Of a stretch of DNA of 64,000 nt, positions 7,321 through 16,031 are shown in pieces. The position numbers and the translations under genes were made by a program. Origin of the DNA: JALZMG01 sp963739975. Its GTDB lineage: Bacteria; Actinomycetota; Acidimicrobiia; Acidimicrobiales; Ilumatobacteraceae. The first letter of the stretch is position 1, and each line of letters starts with the position of its first letter. The notes beneath the pieces are model-generated. The model had not been told where the DNA came from, searched no databases, and was given only the letters and a program-made list of their open reading frames with translations. Location of the stretch: the NCBI GenBank assembly GCA_963739975.1, contig CAVUCK010000010.1, positions 124,001 to 188,000 of the forward strand. Reading direction: 5' to 3'.

Positions 7321-8295
7321 TCACCAGTTCGAACTGGTGTTCGTGTCCGTGTCCGTGTCGGTACCGTGGGCCAGCCACCGCTCGGCATCGATCGCCGCCA
7401 TGCAGCCGCTGCCGGCGGCCGTGATCGCCTGGCGATACTCGTGGTCCTGCACGTCACCGCAGGCGAACACGCCCTCGATGTTGGTCGCCGTGGAGCCGGC
7501 GGTGGTGATCAGGTAGCCGTTGTCGTCCATGTCCAGCACGCCGGCGAAGAGGTCGGTGTTCGGTCGGTGCCCGATGGCGACGAACATGCCGGTCACCGGC
7601 AGCGTGGCGGCCGCTCCCGTCTTGACGTTGCGCACGACGGCGCCCTCCAGTCGCTCGGCGCCGAGCAGCTCGTCGACGACGGTGTCCCACATGAACTCGA
7701 TCTTCGGGTTGGCGAAGGCCCGCTCCTGCATGATCTTGGACGCCCGCAGCTCGTCGCGGCGGTGCACGACGGTGACCTTGTCGGCGAAGCGGGTGAGGAA
7801 CAGCGCCTCCTCCATCGCCGAATCGCCGCCGCCGACGACGGCGATCTGGTGACCGCGGAAGAAGAAGCCGTCGCACGTGGCACACGTCGACAGGCCGTGG
7901 CCGATCAGCCGCGGCTCCTCCTCCAACCCGAGCATCACGGATCGGGCACCAGTGCTGACGATGACCGCCGAGGCCTCGTAGACGTCGTCGCGCACCCACA
8001 CCCGGAACGGGCGGGCCGACAGATCGACCTTCGTGGCCTTCTCGGTGATGAACTCGGTCCCGAAGCGGGCGGCCTGCTCGCGCATCCGCATCATCAGCTC
8101 GGGACCCATCACCCCGTCCGGGAAGCCGGGGAAGTTCTCGACCTCGGTGGTCAGCATCAGCTGGCCGCCCGGCTGGTCGCTGGTGCTGGACGGCTCACCC
8201 TCGATCATCAACGGCGACAGCTCGGCGCGGGCGGCGTAGATGGCGGCGGTCAGCCCGGCGGGGCCCGATCCGACGATGATGACGTTGCGCCGCAT
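7321..8295 (-). CDS. trxB: thioredoxin-disulfide reductase
   Basis: A 324-residue FAD/NADPH enzyme that reduces thioredoxin. The FAD Rossmann motif is IVGSGPAGLTAAIYAARA at the N-terminus, the redox CATC site is at about residues 138-141 (STCATCDGFFF), the NADPH site is VVGGGDSAMEEALF, and the C-terminal FAD motif is GVFACGDVQD. The ATG follows GGAGG. The C-terminus ends in an alternating Asp-Thr run encoded by a short repeat (7338-7360). It is separated from trxA by 112 bp. Confidence 0.95.
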   Translation of the reverse strand: MRRNVIIVGSGPAGLTAAIYAARAELSPLMIEGEPSSTSDQPGGQLMLTTEVENFPGFPDGVMGPELMMRMREQAARFGTEFITEKATKVDLSARPFRVWVRDDVYEASAVIVSTGARSVMLGLEEEPRLIGHGLSTCATCDGFFFRGHQIAVVGGGDSAMEEALFLTRFADKVTVVHRRDELRASKIMQERAFANPKIEFMWDTVVDELLGAERLEGAVVRNVKTGAAATLPVTGMFVAIGHRPNTDLFAGVLDMDDNGYLITTAGSTATNIEGVFACGDVQDHEYRQAITAAGSGCMAAIDAERWLAHGTDTDTDTNTSSNW

Positions 8296-8317
8296 GGAGC
8301 CTCCGGAAGGTGCGCGC

Positions 8318-8662
8318 TCAGGCGTCGCTGGTGCGACGCATCCTCAACACCAACAGCCCGGCGAGGCACAGGATTCCCCCGAGGATCAGGTAGCTGAGGT
8401 ACACGGCCTGCGGCTTGTCGACGACGAGGTCGAGCAGCGACTGCAGCGCCCGGGTGCCCCCGATCAGGAACAGCACCAGCGCCGTGATGCCGAGGAACGC
8501 CGCCAGCAGGCCGTAGACGGCGGCCCGGGCGAGGTGGACGAGCGGCGTGGTCGTCCGATCACGAATGGTCCCGACGTACCGTTCGATCTGGTCGGCGAGG
8601 TCGGCGGCGAACCGAGGGTCGCTCAAGGGGTTCCCGGCCATCGTCGGGACACTAGCGATCAT
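8318..8662 (-). CDS. small membrane protein, actinobacterial holin-X-like
   Basis: A 114-residue protein with a soluble N-terminal 45 residues and two membrane helices at about 48-70 and 84-106 separated by a short loop, ending in RMRRTSDA. This layout fits the phage holin superfamily III / actinobacterial Holin-X family found as chromosomal genes of unknown role. An alternative ATG lies seven codons downstream. It is co-directional with trxB, 22 bp upstream of it, so probably in the same transcript. Confidence 0.55.
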   Translation of the reverse strand: MIASVPTMAGNPLSDPRFAADLADQIERYVGTIRDRTTTPLVHLARAAVYGLLAAFLGITALVLFLIGGTRALQSLLDLVVDKPQAVYLSYLILGGILCLAGLLVLRMRRTSDA

Positions 8663-8666
8663 CGAT

Positions 8667-8689
8667 GTGTGAGCCGAACCGGCTCACAC
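8667..8689. terminator. 10-bp hairpin between the anti-sigma gene and the holin-like gene
   Basis: GTGTGAGCCG pairs with CGGCTCACAC around a three-base loop. GCTCACAGATC follows at 8701, matching an arm of the inverted repeat near 18.5 kb. It could end the sigma/anti-sigma transcript. Confidence 0.6.
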
Positions 8690-8716
8690 CAGCACGCGGC
8701 GCTCACAGATCTCGGT

Positions 8717-9559
8717 CTACGGCGTCGCCAACAGCAGGATCTCGCACGTCGCGGCGTCGGCGGCGAGCACGGCGCCTGACGGGTCGATGATCACTTCGAC
8801 GTCTCGCGGGTCGAGGGCAGCGTTCGGCTGGTAGCGGGCGAACGTCACGAACGTGCCGAGCTCACAGCGCGGACTCCGCGCCACGGCGGGCGACTCCGTG
8901 CGGTCCGACCCGGCGGCCTCCTCGATCTCGACGAGGGCCAGGAGGTCCGGCCCGCTGCGCACGATCGGGTTGGAGGCGTCGAACGAGCCCTGGGTCTCCT
9001 CCGCGCTCGTCGTCGCCTCCGTCGCCGATTCGCCGGCGGTCTGCGTGGTCTGCGCGCCTCCGGCTGCGGTAGGGGGCGCCGCCGCATCGGGAGCATCCGC
9101 CGCGGCGGCCGTCGTCGCCGCGGCGTCACCCGCCTCGTTGTCGAGTTCGGCGCCGGCCGGGGCCTGGCCCGTCACGGCGCTGGGACCGGCGTCATCGTCG
9201 CCCCCGCCGTCACGCAGGGCGACGATCCCCCCGACCACCAGCACCGCGGCCGCCGCGGCCGCCGCCAGGGGGGCGTACCACCGGGCCCGCCGACGGGCCT
9301 CGACGGTCGGGCGGGGCGGCGCCTGGAGCGTCGGTCCCGCCGCCGCCATGGCAGCGGCGATCGCCGCGTCGCGTCGCCCGGGATCGGGTGGCGGGACGGC
9401 GGCGAGGGCGGCGCGCACCGACCGCAGCGCTTCGACCTCGGCCAGGACGGCCGGGTCGGCCTCGGCGCGCGCCAGGTCCTGCGGCGACAGCTCGTCGTCG
9501 AGGTAGGCGCTGGCGAGCAGGCGTCGCTCGTCGGGCAGGTCGTCGTGTTCGTCGGTCAT
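8717..9559 (-). CDS. membrane anti-sigma factor, RsmA/RskA-like
   Basis: A 280-residue protein. The N-terminal ~85 residues form a helical cytoplasmic domain with the typical LASAYLDDELSPQD start of anti-sigma factors. One membrane helix (about residues 95-118, Ala/Val-rich) follows, then a low-complexity Ala/Thr/Glu linker and a small extracellular domain with two Cys. No HxxxCxxC zinc motif is present. The start overlaps the sigma-factor stop (ATGA), so the two are made in a fixed ratio. It probably holds the sigma factor at the membrane until a signal frees it. Confidence 0.8.
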   Translation of the reverse strand: MTDEHDDLPDERRLLASAYLDDELSPQDLARAEADPAVLAEVEALRSVRAALAAVPPPDPGRRDAAIAAAMAAAGPTLQAPPRPTVEARRRARWYAPLAAAAAAAVLVVGGIVALRDGGGDDDAGPSAVTGQAPAGAELDNEAGDAAATTAAAADAPDAAAPPTAAGGAQTTQTAGESATEATTSAEETQGSFDASNPIVRSGPDLLALVEIEEAAGSDRTESPAVARSPRCELGTFVTFARYQPNAALDPRDVEVIIDPSGAVLAADAATCEILLLATP

Positions 9560-10203
9560 GGTGCCGCAGTCGGGGAGTGAGGGGGATCGTCGGTTGGACG
9601 TGCCGGCGGGCCGGTGCGGTTCCCGAGCAGGTCGGCCAGTTGCCCCCGCCCGCGGGCGATGCGCGACTTCACGGTCCCGATCGGCACGCCGAGGATCTCG
9701 GCGATCTCGGCGTAGTCGAGGTCGGCGACGTCGCGCAGCACGACCGCCGCTCGGAAGTCGTCGGCCAGGTGCTCGACGGCGTCGTCGATGGCCATGCGGT
9801 CGGCGACGGCGTCGAGGACGCCCGTGGCCCGGTCGTCGATGACGTCGCGCGGTCGGTCGTCGACGGCGTGCAGCTGCGGTCGCCGTTTGCGACGGCGCAG
9901 CTCGTCGAGGGCGGCGTTGGTGGCGATGCGGTAGATCCACGTCGAGAAGGCGGAGCGCCCGTCGAACCGCGGGAGGCCACGGACGATGCCGATCATCGCT
10001 TCTTGGGTGGCGTCGTCGGCATCGCGCGACCCCCCGGCGATGCGCCGGCAGACGGCGTGGATCCGGTCGTAGTGGCGACGCAGCAACCGGTCGAGCGCGT
10101 CGCGATCGCCCGCCTGGGCGGCGGCGACCAGGGTCCGATCGTCAACCTCGCCGATGGCCGCGAGCGTACGGCCCGCCCGTTCTGGCCGTCGTGACCGACT
10201 CAC
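9556..10203 (-). CDS. sigM: ECF RNA polymerase sigma factor, SigM-like
   Basis: A 215-residue ECF sigma factor. Region 2 runs at about residues 40-110 (DADDATQEAMIGI, then FSTWIYRIATNAALDELRRR). Region 4 is at about 145-195 (LDYAEIAEILGVPIGTVKSRIARGR). The position beside trxB/trxA and a cwlM-like gene matches mycobacterial sigM, so I use that name by synteny. The GTG start at 10203 is the longest sensible one. It lies 30 bp after the kinase gene and overlaps its anti-sigma gene. Confidence 0.85.
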   Translation of the reverse strand: MSRSRRPERAGRTLAAIGEVDDRTLVAAAQAGDRDALDRLLRRHYDRIHAVCRRIAGGSRDADDATQEAMIGIVRGLPRFDGRSAFSTWIYRIATNAALDELRRRKRRPQLHAVDDRPRDVIDDRATGVLDAVADRMAIDDAVEHLADDFRAAVVLRDVADLDYAEIAEILGVPIGTVKSRIARGRGQLADLLGNRTGPPARPTDDPPHSPTAAP

Positions 10204-10233
10204 AGCGGTCGTTTGCGACGGCCAGATTCAGAT

Positions 10234-11958
10234 CTACGTGAAATTGACCTCGCCGAGCGAGCCGCGGAACGGGTAGCTGTCGCTGCAGCCGGCATCACGG
10301 GGGAGCTGGCGGAACACGATCAGCAGGTGGCGGACCGGGCTCGTCGCCGACACCTCCAGCGTCCCGGGCTCGTCGCCGACCGTCAACGGAGCCAGGGGTT
10401 CGCCCCACTCGTCGAACTGCGTCGGCCGGTCGAGCGAGGCGGTGGCGAACACCTCCAGCTCGTACGGCGCCACCGGGACGTCGAAGCGCAGCGTGCCCGC
10501 CTGCTCACGGTCGAGGTCGACGGCCAACGCCACCCCGGACTTCGCCATCCGCTCCGAGGAGTAGCACTGCGTGCGCCACATCGTCTGCGGGTCGTCGTCG
10601 GCGCCGGCGAGGACCGCTTCGGCGTCGTTCTCCTCGCCGTCACCCTCGGGGTCGAACGCCTGCAGGCCGACGACGAGGTTGGACGAGCCGGCGGCGGCAT
10701 CGATCGGCACCGACACCGGGCCGGCCGCCGGCGTGGTCGACGTGGCGCCGTCGGCGCCCTCGTCGTCGTCGGGGCCGATGGTCGCCCACAGCACGAGCGC
10801 CACGAGCACGGCGATCCCGATGAGCAACCCGACGACCACGAGGGCCGGTGTCAACCGCGACTCCAAGCCGCGCGCCGGGGCGCCGCGCAGGCGCGGTCCG
10901 GCGTCGGGTGTGTCATCGCGCTGGCGGGCGGGCCGCCGCCCCGATGGCGTCGCCTCGCCCGGGATCACCGGCCGCACGGTGCGGGTCCGCGCCTGCTGGC
11001 CGGTGGTGCGCACGCGCGGGGCGTGATCGAGCATGTCGGCCGGCAGCGGCGAGCTGACCAGGCCCGAGAGGTCGGGAGGCGGCTCGTCGGCGACGCGCTG
11101 CAGTTCGGCGCGCAGCTCGGCCCCCGTGGCGGGTCGATGGTTGGGGTTGCGGGCGAGCAGGCGGTGGACCAGGTTGACGAGCCCGCGGGGCAGTGTCGGG
11201 CGCAGCCGACCGAGATCTGTCGGGTCGCGCTGCAGGCGGGCCAGCGCCGTGTCGGCGTCGGTCTCTCCGAGGAACGGCACGCGCCCGGCGAGGCACTCGT
11301 AGAGGACGAGTCCGAGCGAGTAGAAGTCGGCCCGCCCGTCGAGCTTGCGCCCGCGCACCTGCTCGGGCGACAGGTACTTGGCCGTTCCCATCATCACGTT
11401 GTCGCTCGTGAGGTCGTCGCCGGTGGTGTCGAGCCCCTTGGCGATCCCGAAGTCGGTGAGCAGCACGCGGCCGTCGGGTGTCACGAGGATGTTGCCGGGC
11501 TTGACGTCCCGGTGGACGAAGCCGGCGTGGTGGGCGGCGTCGAGGGCGGCTGCCACGCACGTGCCGATGTGGATCGTCAGCTCGGGGCTCAATCGGGTCT
11601 GGACGTCGAGCAACTGGCGCAGGCTCTTGCCATCGACCAGCTGCATGACCACGGCCTGGCGATCGCGGTCCTCGAAGACGTCGTGCACGGCGACGATGTT
11701 CGGGTGCGTGAGGCCGGCCACGGCGATCGCCTCACGGCGGAACCGCTCGGCGACGACCGGGTCCGAGGCCAGGCTCGGCTTGAGCCACTTGAGCGCCACC
11801 TTGCGGTCGAGGGACAGGTCCGTCGCCACCCACACCTCGGCCATCCCGCCCTGGGCCAGGCGACGCTCCAGCCGGTATCTCCCGGCGAGCACGATGGGCT
11901 GTTCCCCGTGGGGCGGCGTGGTGCTGGAGGTGGGGGGAGGAGTGATCGACGCCGGCAT
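10234..11958 (-). CDS. transmembrane Ser/Thr protein kinase resembling the C-terminal half of MviN
   Basis: A 574-residue protein. The kinase domain covers about 20-280 with GGMAEVWVA (glycine loop), VALKWLK (catalytic Lys), HRDVKPGN (catalytic loop) and TDFGIAKG, so it looks active. A basic linker follows, then one membrane helix (about 366-392) and an extracellular discoidin-like region. In Mycobacterium the gene at this place, MviN/MurJ, carries a C-terminal pseudokinase plus a similar external domain; here the lipid-flippase half is missing and the kinase motifs are complete. The ATG at 11958 follows a 136-bp gap that holds a hairpin. Confidence 0.85.
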   Translation of the reverse strand: MPASITPPPTSSTTPPHGEQPIVLAGRYRLERRLAQGGMAEVWVATDLSLDRKVALKWLKPSLASDPVVAERFRREAIAVAGLTHPNIVAVHDVFEDRDRQAVVMQLVDGKSLRQLLDVQTRLSPELTIHIGTCVAAALDAAHHAGFVHRDVKPGNILVTPDGRVLLTDFGIAKGLDTTGDDLTSDNVMMGTAKYLSPEQVRGRKLDGRADFYSLGLVLYECLAGRVPFLGETDADTALARLQRDPTDLGRLRPTLPRGLVNLVHRLLARNPNHRPATGAELRAELQRVADEPPPDLSGLVSSPLPADMLDHAPRVRTTGQQARTRTVRPVIPGEATPSGRRPARQRDDTPDAGPRLRGAPARGLESRLTPALVVVGLLIGIAVLVALVLWATIGPDDDEGADGATSTTPAAGPVSVPIDAAAGSSNLVVGLQAFDPEGDGEENDAEAVLAGADDDPQTMWRTQCYSSERMAKSGVALAVDLDREQAGTLRFDVPVAPYELEVFATASLDRPTQFDEWGEPLAPLTVGDEPGTLEVSATSPVRHLLIVFRQLPRDAGCSDSYPFRGSLGEVNFT

Positions 11959-12038
11959 TCCGCACGGTGAGGCTAGTTGTGGGTCCCTGGTCGATGAGGG
12001 ATGCCACCAGGGCAAACGGGGTCGGGCCCAATTCGCCA

Positions 12039-12080
12039 TCTGGGCGCGGAGGCTCCCGAAATCGCGAACCTCCGCGCCCG
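12039..12080. repeat. dispersed palindrome, copy A
   Basis: GGGCGCGGAGG (12042-12052) pairs perfectly with CCTCCGCGCCC (12069-12079) around a 16-base centre. The 40-base sequence is closely similar to a second copy before rpsF (24526-24565). It sits between degV and the kinase gene and can also act as a terminator. Confidence 0.7.
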
Positions 12081-12094
12081 GAAAGCGCGCAGGG

Positions 12095-12961
12095 TCAAAC
12101 GGTCTTCTCCTGGAAGGCGACGCCGATCGTGCCCCGGCCGGCGTGGGCGCCGATGACGGGACCGATCTGTCCGACCACGATGCCGTCAGGTGCCATCGGT
12201 CGCAGCTGGTCGACGAACGCGTCGACATCCGGACAGTCGGCGTGGAGCACTGCGAGGTGCTCGATCCGCCCGTCGAACGACCGGACCTTGTCGACCAGGA
12301 ACGCCAGTGCCTTGGATCGGGTGCGCTGCTTGCCGTGCTGCTCGACGATCCCGTTGGCGACCTCGATGATCGGCTTGATGGCCAGCGCCGTCGCCAGCAT
12401 CGCCTTGGCATTGCCGATGCGCCCACCCTTGCGCAAGTTCTCCACCGTGTCGAGCGCACCGAAGACGCGGGTGCGACCGGCCAGCTGGCGGGCCAGCGCC
12501 TCGACGTCGTCGGCATCTGCACCGGCCGCAGCGGCCTCGGCGCAGGCCAGCACGATCGTGCCAAGGCCGAGCGACACCGTGCGGCTGTCGACGATGCGGA
12601 TGTCGAGCTCCACGTCCCGGGCAGCCAGCTCGGCGCTCTGGATCGTCGCCGAGAGCGCGCCCGAGAGCGTGATGACCACGACGCTCGTTGCTCCCTCGCC
12701 GACGAGGCGGCGGTAGGCCTGCTCGAAGCGGCCCGGTGCCGGCGCCGCGGTCGAGGGCAGATCCGGCGTCGCCGCGCAACGGGCCCAGAACTCCGACGGG
12801 GTCAGCTGTTCGCGATCAACGAGCTCCTCGTCGCCGAAGCGGATGGTCAGCGGCACGATCTCGATGCCCAGCCGCTGCACCAGATCGTCGGGCAGGTCGC
12901 ACGAGCTGTCGGTGACGACGCCGACCCGTCCCGTTCGATCGCTGTCCGGGGAGGCCGTCAC
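12095..12961 (-). CDS. DegV family fatty-acid-binding protein
   Basis: A 288-residue protein with the DegV opening VGVVTDSSCDLPDDL. It has the lipid-contact segment PSTAAPAPGRF and the second-domain pattern GRIGNAKAMLATALAIKPI. DegV/FakB proteins bind a fatty acid and, in Firmicutes, present it to the kinase FakA; no FakA gene is in this window, so the partner is unknown. The GTG start overlaps the stop of the DUF6049 gene (GTGA), placing it in the same operon. Confidence 0.88.
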   Translation of the reverse strand: MTASPDSDRTGRVGVVTDSSCDLPDDLVQRLGIEIVPLTIRFGDEELVDREQLTPSEFWARCAATPDLPSTAAPAPGRFEQAYRRLVGEGATSVVVITLSGALSATIQSAELAARDVELDIRIVDSRTVSLGLGTIVLACAEAAAAGADADDVEALARQLAGRTRVFGALDTVENLRKGGRIGNAKAMLATALAIKPIIEVANGIVEQHGKQRTRSKALAFLVDKVRSFDGRIEHLAVLHADCPDVDAFVDQLRPMAPDGIVVGQIGPVIGAHAGRGTIGVAFQEKTV

Positions 12962-15214
12962 GGTCGAGGGACCCTATCGGGCCCGACCTCGACCTTCGGG
13001 GCCAGGTCATCGTCGTCGTCGTACCCGCCGCCGGGCGGACCGGCCGCTTCGGCGGCGTCGGGCGAGATCTCGTCGAGCGCGGCGGCTGACGCGCTGCTGG
13101 CCACGGCGAGCGACCGTCGGCGTCGCTGCCGGCGCAGGTGGCTGAACCACCACGACACGAGGACGAGCAGCGCGCCGACCGTGATCACCTGGCCAAGACC
13201 GGTCAGGGCGTTGACGTTGGCGGTCAGCACGACCGTCCCGTTGATCTGCTGGTCGAACTCAGGGGTCAGGAGCTCGACCTCGATGGACGATGTGCCGTTG
13301 GCGCGGGCCTCCACCGGGATCACGACCTCCGTCGACCCGGCCGGGATGAGCTCGACGAGTTGATCGCCGTCCGGGAACGTCAGCTTCGGTGAGCGCGCCC
13401 GTACGAGCACCTGCAACGGCTGGTCCGAGTTGTTGCGGACGTTCACGCGCAGCGTGCTCGACCGGCCGGTGAGCGTGAAGTCGAAGGGCTGGGGCGCGAC
13501 CACCGATGCGCGGATCGCCGCAGCCTCGTCGGCGATGTCGGTCAGGGCCCGGTCGACCTGCTCGTCGGTGAGGGCGGTCGTGACCAGCGCGTCGAGCTCG
13601 GCGCGCCACCGCGTGCGGTCGGTGTCGTCGAGCTGCATCGAGGCGGCGCTCTCGGCGGACACCCGCGTGAGCTCGATGCGATCGAGGCGAGCGGCAAGAT
13701 CGGGCCCGGCCTGCGCCGGCAGGCTGACGGTCGACGGTCGGCCGTCGACGATCATCGTGTCGATCGATCCGGAGATGGCGGACAGCTCCACCAGGCGGAC
13801 GCTGTCGAGCTCGCTGGCCATCGTGGCCAGCGCGCTGGCGACGTCGGCGTCCGGTCGGCCGTCCGGGGCGGTCAGGACGACGCCACGGCGCGGGTCCTCA
13901 CCGAGCATGCGCTGCGTGGTGAGCAGCTCGGCGAGGATCTGGACGGCGCTGGCCGCGGGCCGATCCGCCGACGGCCGCCCAGGGTCGAGCAGCGCCCCGA
14001 GGGGGCTGAGCACCATCGCCGGCACGGATCCGCCGTCGCCGAGGTCGACGTCGACGGCCAGCGAGGTGTCGAAGTAGCCGCCGATGTTGCCGTCGAGCTG
14101 GGCGTAGATCGCTTCGTCCACCACGAGCACGTCGAACGCGAGGGTCGCGCAGCATGGTCGCTGCGCCGGCGCTGATCGGAGTCGTCGTGACCCAGCCGGA
14201 GCGCGTCGCGGATGACCCTGGCAGCGTCTCGTCGAGGGCGTCCTCGCCGTCGCGCAGGCGACGCACGAACGTGTCGCCCTGCCCGACGGCGACGGCCGAC
14301 GACGGGTCGAGGGGCGATGACGGCAGCGAGAGGAGCTCGTCGCCGTCGAGCGCGACGCGCAGCGCGTCCTCGAGCGCCGGCGCCTCGGCCGCCAACCCCG
14401 GCAGCGTGGACGGCGGCAGGGCGACGGTCAGTGGGCCTTCGTAGCGTTCGGCCAGGTCGACGAGGGCCTCGAGCTCGGCGCGCTGATCGTCGGTCAGGTC
14501 CTCTGCGTCGCCCGGTCCGGTGGCCGGGACGCTGGCGAGGAGGGCGATGCTCAGCGGTGGTGCGGTGCTTGCTTCCAGCGGGCGGCGATCGAAGAAGGTC
14601 CGGTGCTCGGCGACGAGGTCGCCGTCGGAGCGCACCTGCACGGCGATGGGGTAGAGGCCGGCGCGGCGCAGGTGCAGAGCGCCCTCAACCGATGGTTCGA
14701 TCGTCGTGGGCACGTCGACATCGAGCTCCGTCGCCCCGCCGGCCACGGTGGTGACGGCCGACGACAGCGGGTCGATCAGCTCGTCGATGGCGGTGCGGTC
14801 CTCCCCGTCGATGAACTCGGCCAGCTCGCCGCGATCCTCGATCGGCAGGTACACGACGATGCGGAGCTGGGCGTCGTCCTCGTCCCCCGTCCCGGGCCGG
14901 GTCGGCGGCGTCTCGGCGTCCGTGGCCGCCGTGCCCGGCGGCGCCGGCTCGGTCTCCGTGGCCGCCGCAGCGGACCCGGCGCTTGGCGTCGTGGAGGTCG
15001 TGGTGGTGGTGGCCAGATCCAGGGCTTCGACGTCACCTTCGAGGGCGAACGTCGCTCGCCAGCGACCGTTGGCGGCGACCGCGAAGCGCTGCTCGACCAG
15101 CACCAGGTCGACGTCGCCCGCCACCGGGGCCCCGGCGGTCACCGCGGTGACGTCGAACGCCACGGTCGGCGCGAGCACACCGGCGGCGACGGCACCGATG
15201 AGGAGCGGCCGCAT
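12958..15214 (-). pseudogene. DUF6049 family secreted membrane-anchored protein, interrupted by a frameshift
   Basis: The intact product would be about 750 residues: a signal peptide, a Thr/Pro-rich linker, a long extracellular region, one membrane helix near the C-terminus (VITVGALLVLVSWWF) and a basic cytoplasmic tail. It matches the protein encoded beside mviN/sigM in mycobacteria. The frame runs from ATG 15214 to about 14145, where GGAGCAGCGACCATGCTGCG leads into GACCCTCGCG. Removing one C from the CCC at 14142-14144 restores RDLAFDVLVVDEA and joins the second frame (to 12958). It is either a real mutation or a homopolymer error. The start overlaps the upstream acetyltransferase stop (TGATG). 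Confidence 0.75.
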
Positions 15215-15942
15215 CAGCGGTCCGCAGCGAGGTCGAACTGCATGACGACGAGCTGCTCCGGCAGGCGGCGGAAGCCGAGCGACTCGTAGAGGCGCAGCGC
15301 CGGCTCGTTGGAGGCGGCGGTGTTGACGACGCCGTGCCCGAGGCGACGCCTGCGCATCCAGGCAAGTGCGTCGATGACCAGGGCTCGACCGTGTCCGGCC
15401 CGCCGGTGCTCCGGATCGACGGCCAACCGCTGGAGGTAGCCCTGGCCTGCGGCGGCACCTGAGATGGCGAAGGCGACCAGCCGCCGCCGAGCCGTCGGTC
15501 CGACGTAACGGGCCGCGGCATGGTGGGTCGGGGTGGCGTGGCGGATGTCGGCGAGGTCGCCGGCGTCGTTGCCCCACGGGTCGCCGAAGGCGGCGCGGTC
15601 GAGGACGGACGCCTCGCGGTGGCGGCGGACCGGCAGGCGAGCCGTGCCCGGTGGCGGCGCCAGCTGGATCCCCGAGCGCAGGAGCTCCACGCGCAGCAGC
15701 GCCAACGTGTCGATCACCTCGAACCCGGCCTCGGCGAAGCGCGCCGCGGCGTCCGGGAACAGCGCACCGGTGCGCACGGCGCGCAGGTCGCGCTCGGCGG
15801 CGACGACGTCGACCCACTGGGCGACCTCGTCGGGACGGGGCACGACGGTCTGGTCGGCGAGCGTCAGGTGGACGACGCGGTCGTCGAACGACCATGGCCG
15901 GGCGCGCACCCGGGAGCCCAGACCGGGGATGCGCACCTTCAC
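15214..15942 (-). CDS. GNAT family N-acetyltransferase
   Basis: A 242-residue protein. The C-terminal half carries the GNAT acetyl-CoA motif LQRLAVDPEHRRAGHGRAL and the later NTAASNEPALRLYESLGFRR. The N-terminal 110 residues are a variable extension. The substrate is unknown. The GTG at 15942 was chosen because the sequence further up belongs to the divergent promoter region of the deacetylase-like gene. It is the first gene of the minus-strand run with DUF6049 and degV, overlapping the former (TGATG). Confidence 0.82.
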   Translation of the reverse strand: MKVRIPGLGSRVRARPWSFDDRVVHLTLADQTVVPRPDEVAQWVDVVAAERDLRAVRTGALFPDAAARFAEAGFEVIDTLALLRVELLRSGIQLAPPPGTARLPVRRHREASVLDRAAFGDPWGNDAGDLADIRHATPTHHAAARYVGPTARRRLVAFAISGAAAGQGYLQRLAVDPEHRRAGHGRALVIDALAWMRRRRLGHGVVNTAASNEPALRLYESLGFRRLPEQLVVMQFDLAADR

Positions 15943-16000
15943 CGCTCGGCAACGGTAGTGGCTGGCCCGTGACGGGTCTTGGCGCCAGGCGCAGCGAGAC

Positions 16001-16023
16001 ACGGCGAGCCGTAGGCTCGCCGT
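16001..16023. promoter_or_regulatory. hairpin in the leader of the deacetylase-like gene
   Basis: ACGGCGAGCC pairs perfectly with GGCTCGCCGT around GTA. The hexamer TAGGCT (16012-16017), a possible -10 element, lies inside the hairpin, 14 bases before the GTG start. Confidence 0.45.
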
Positions 16024-16031
16024 CCATCACG

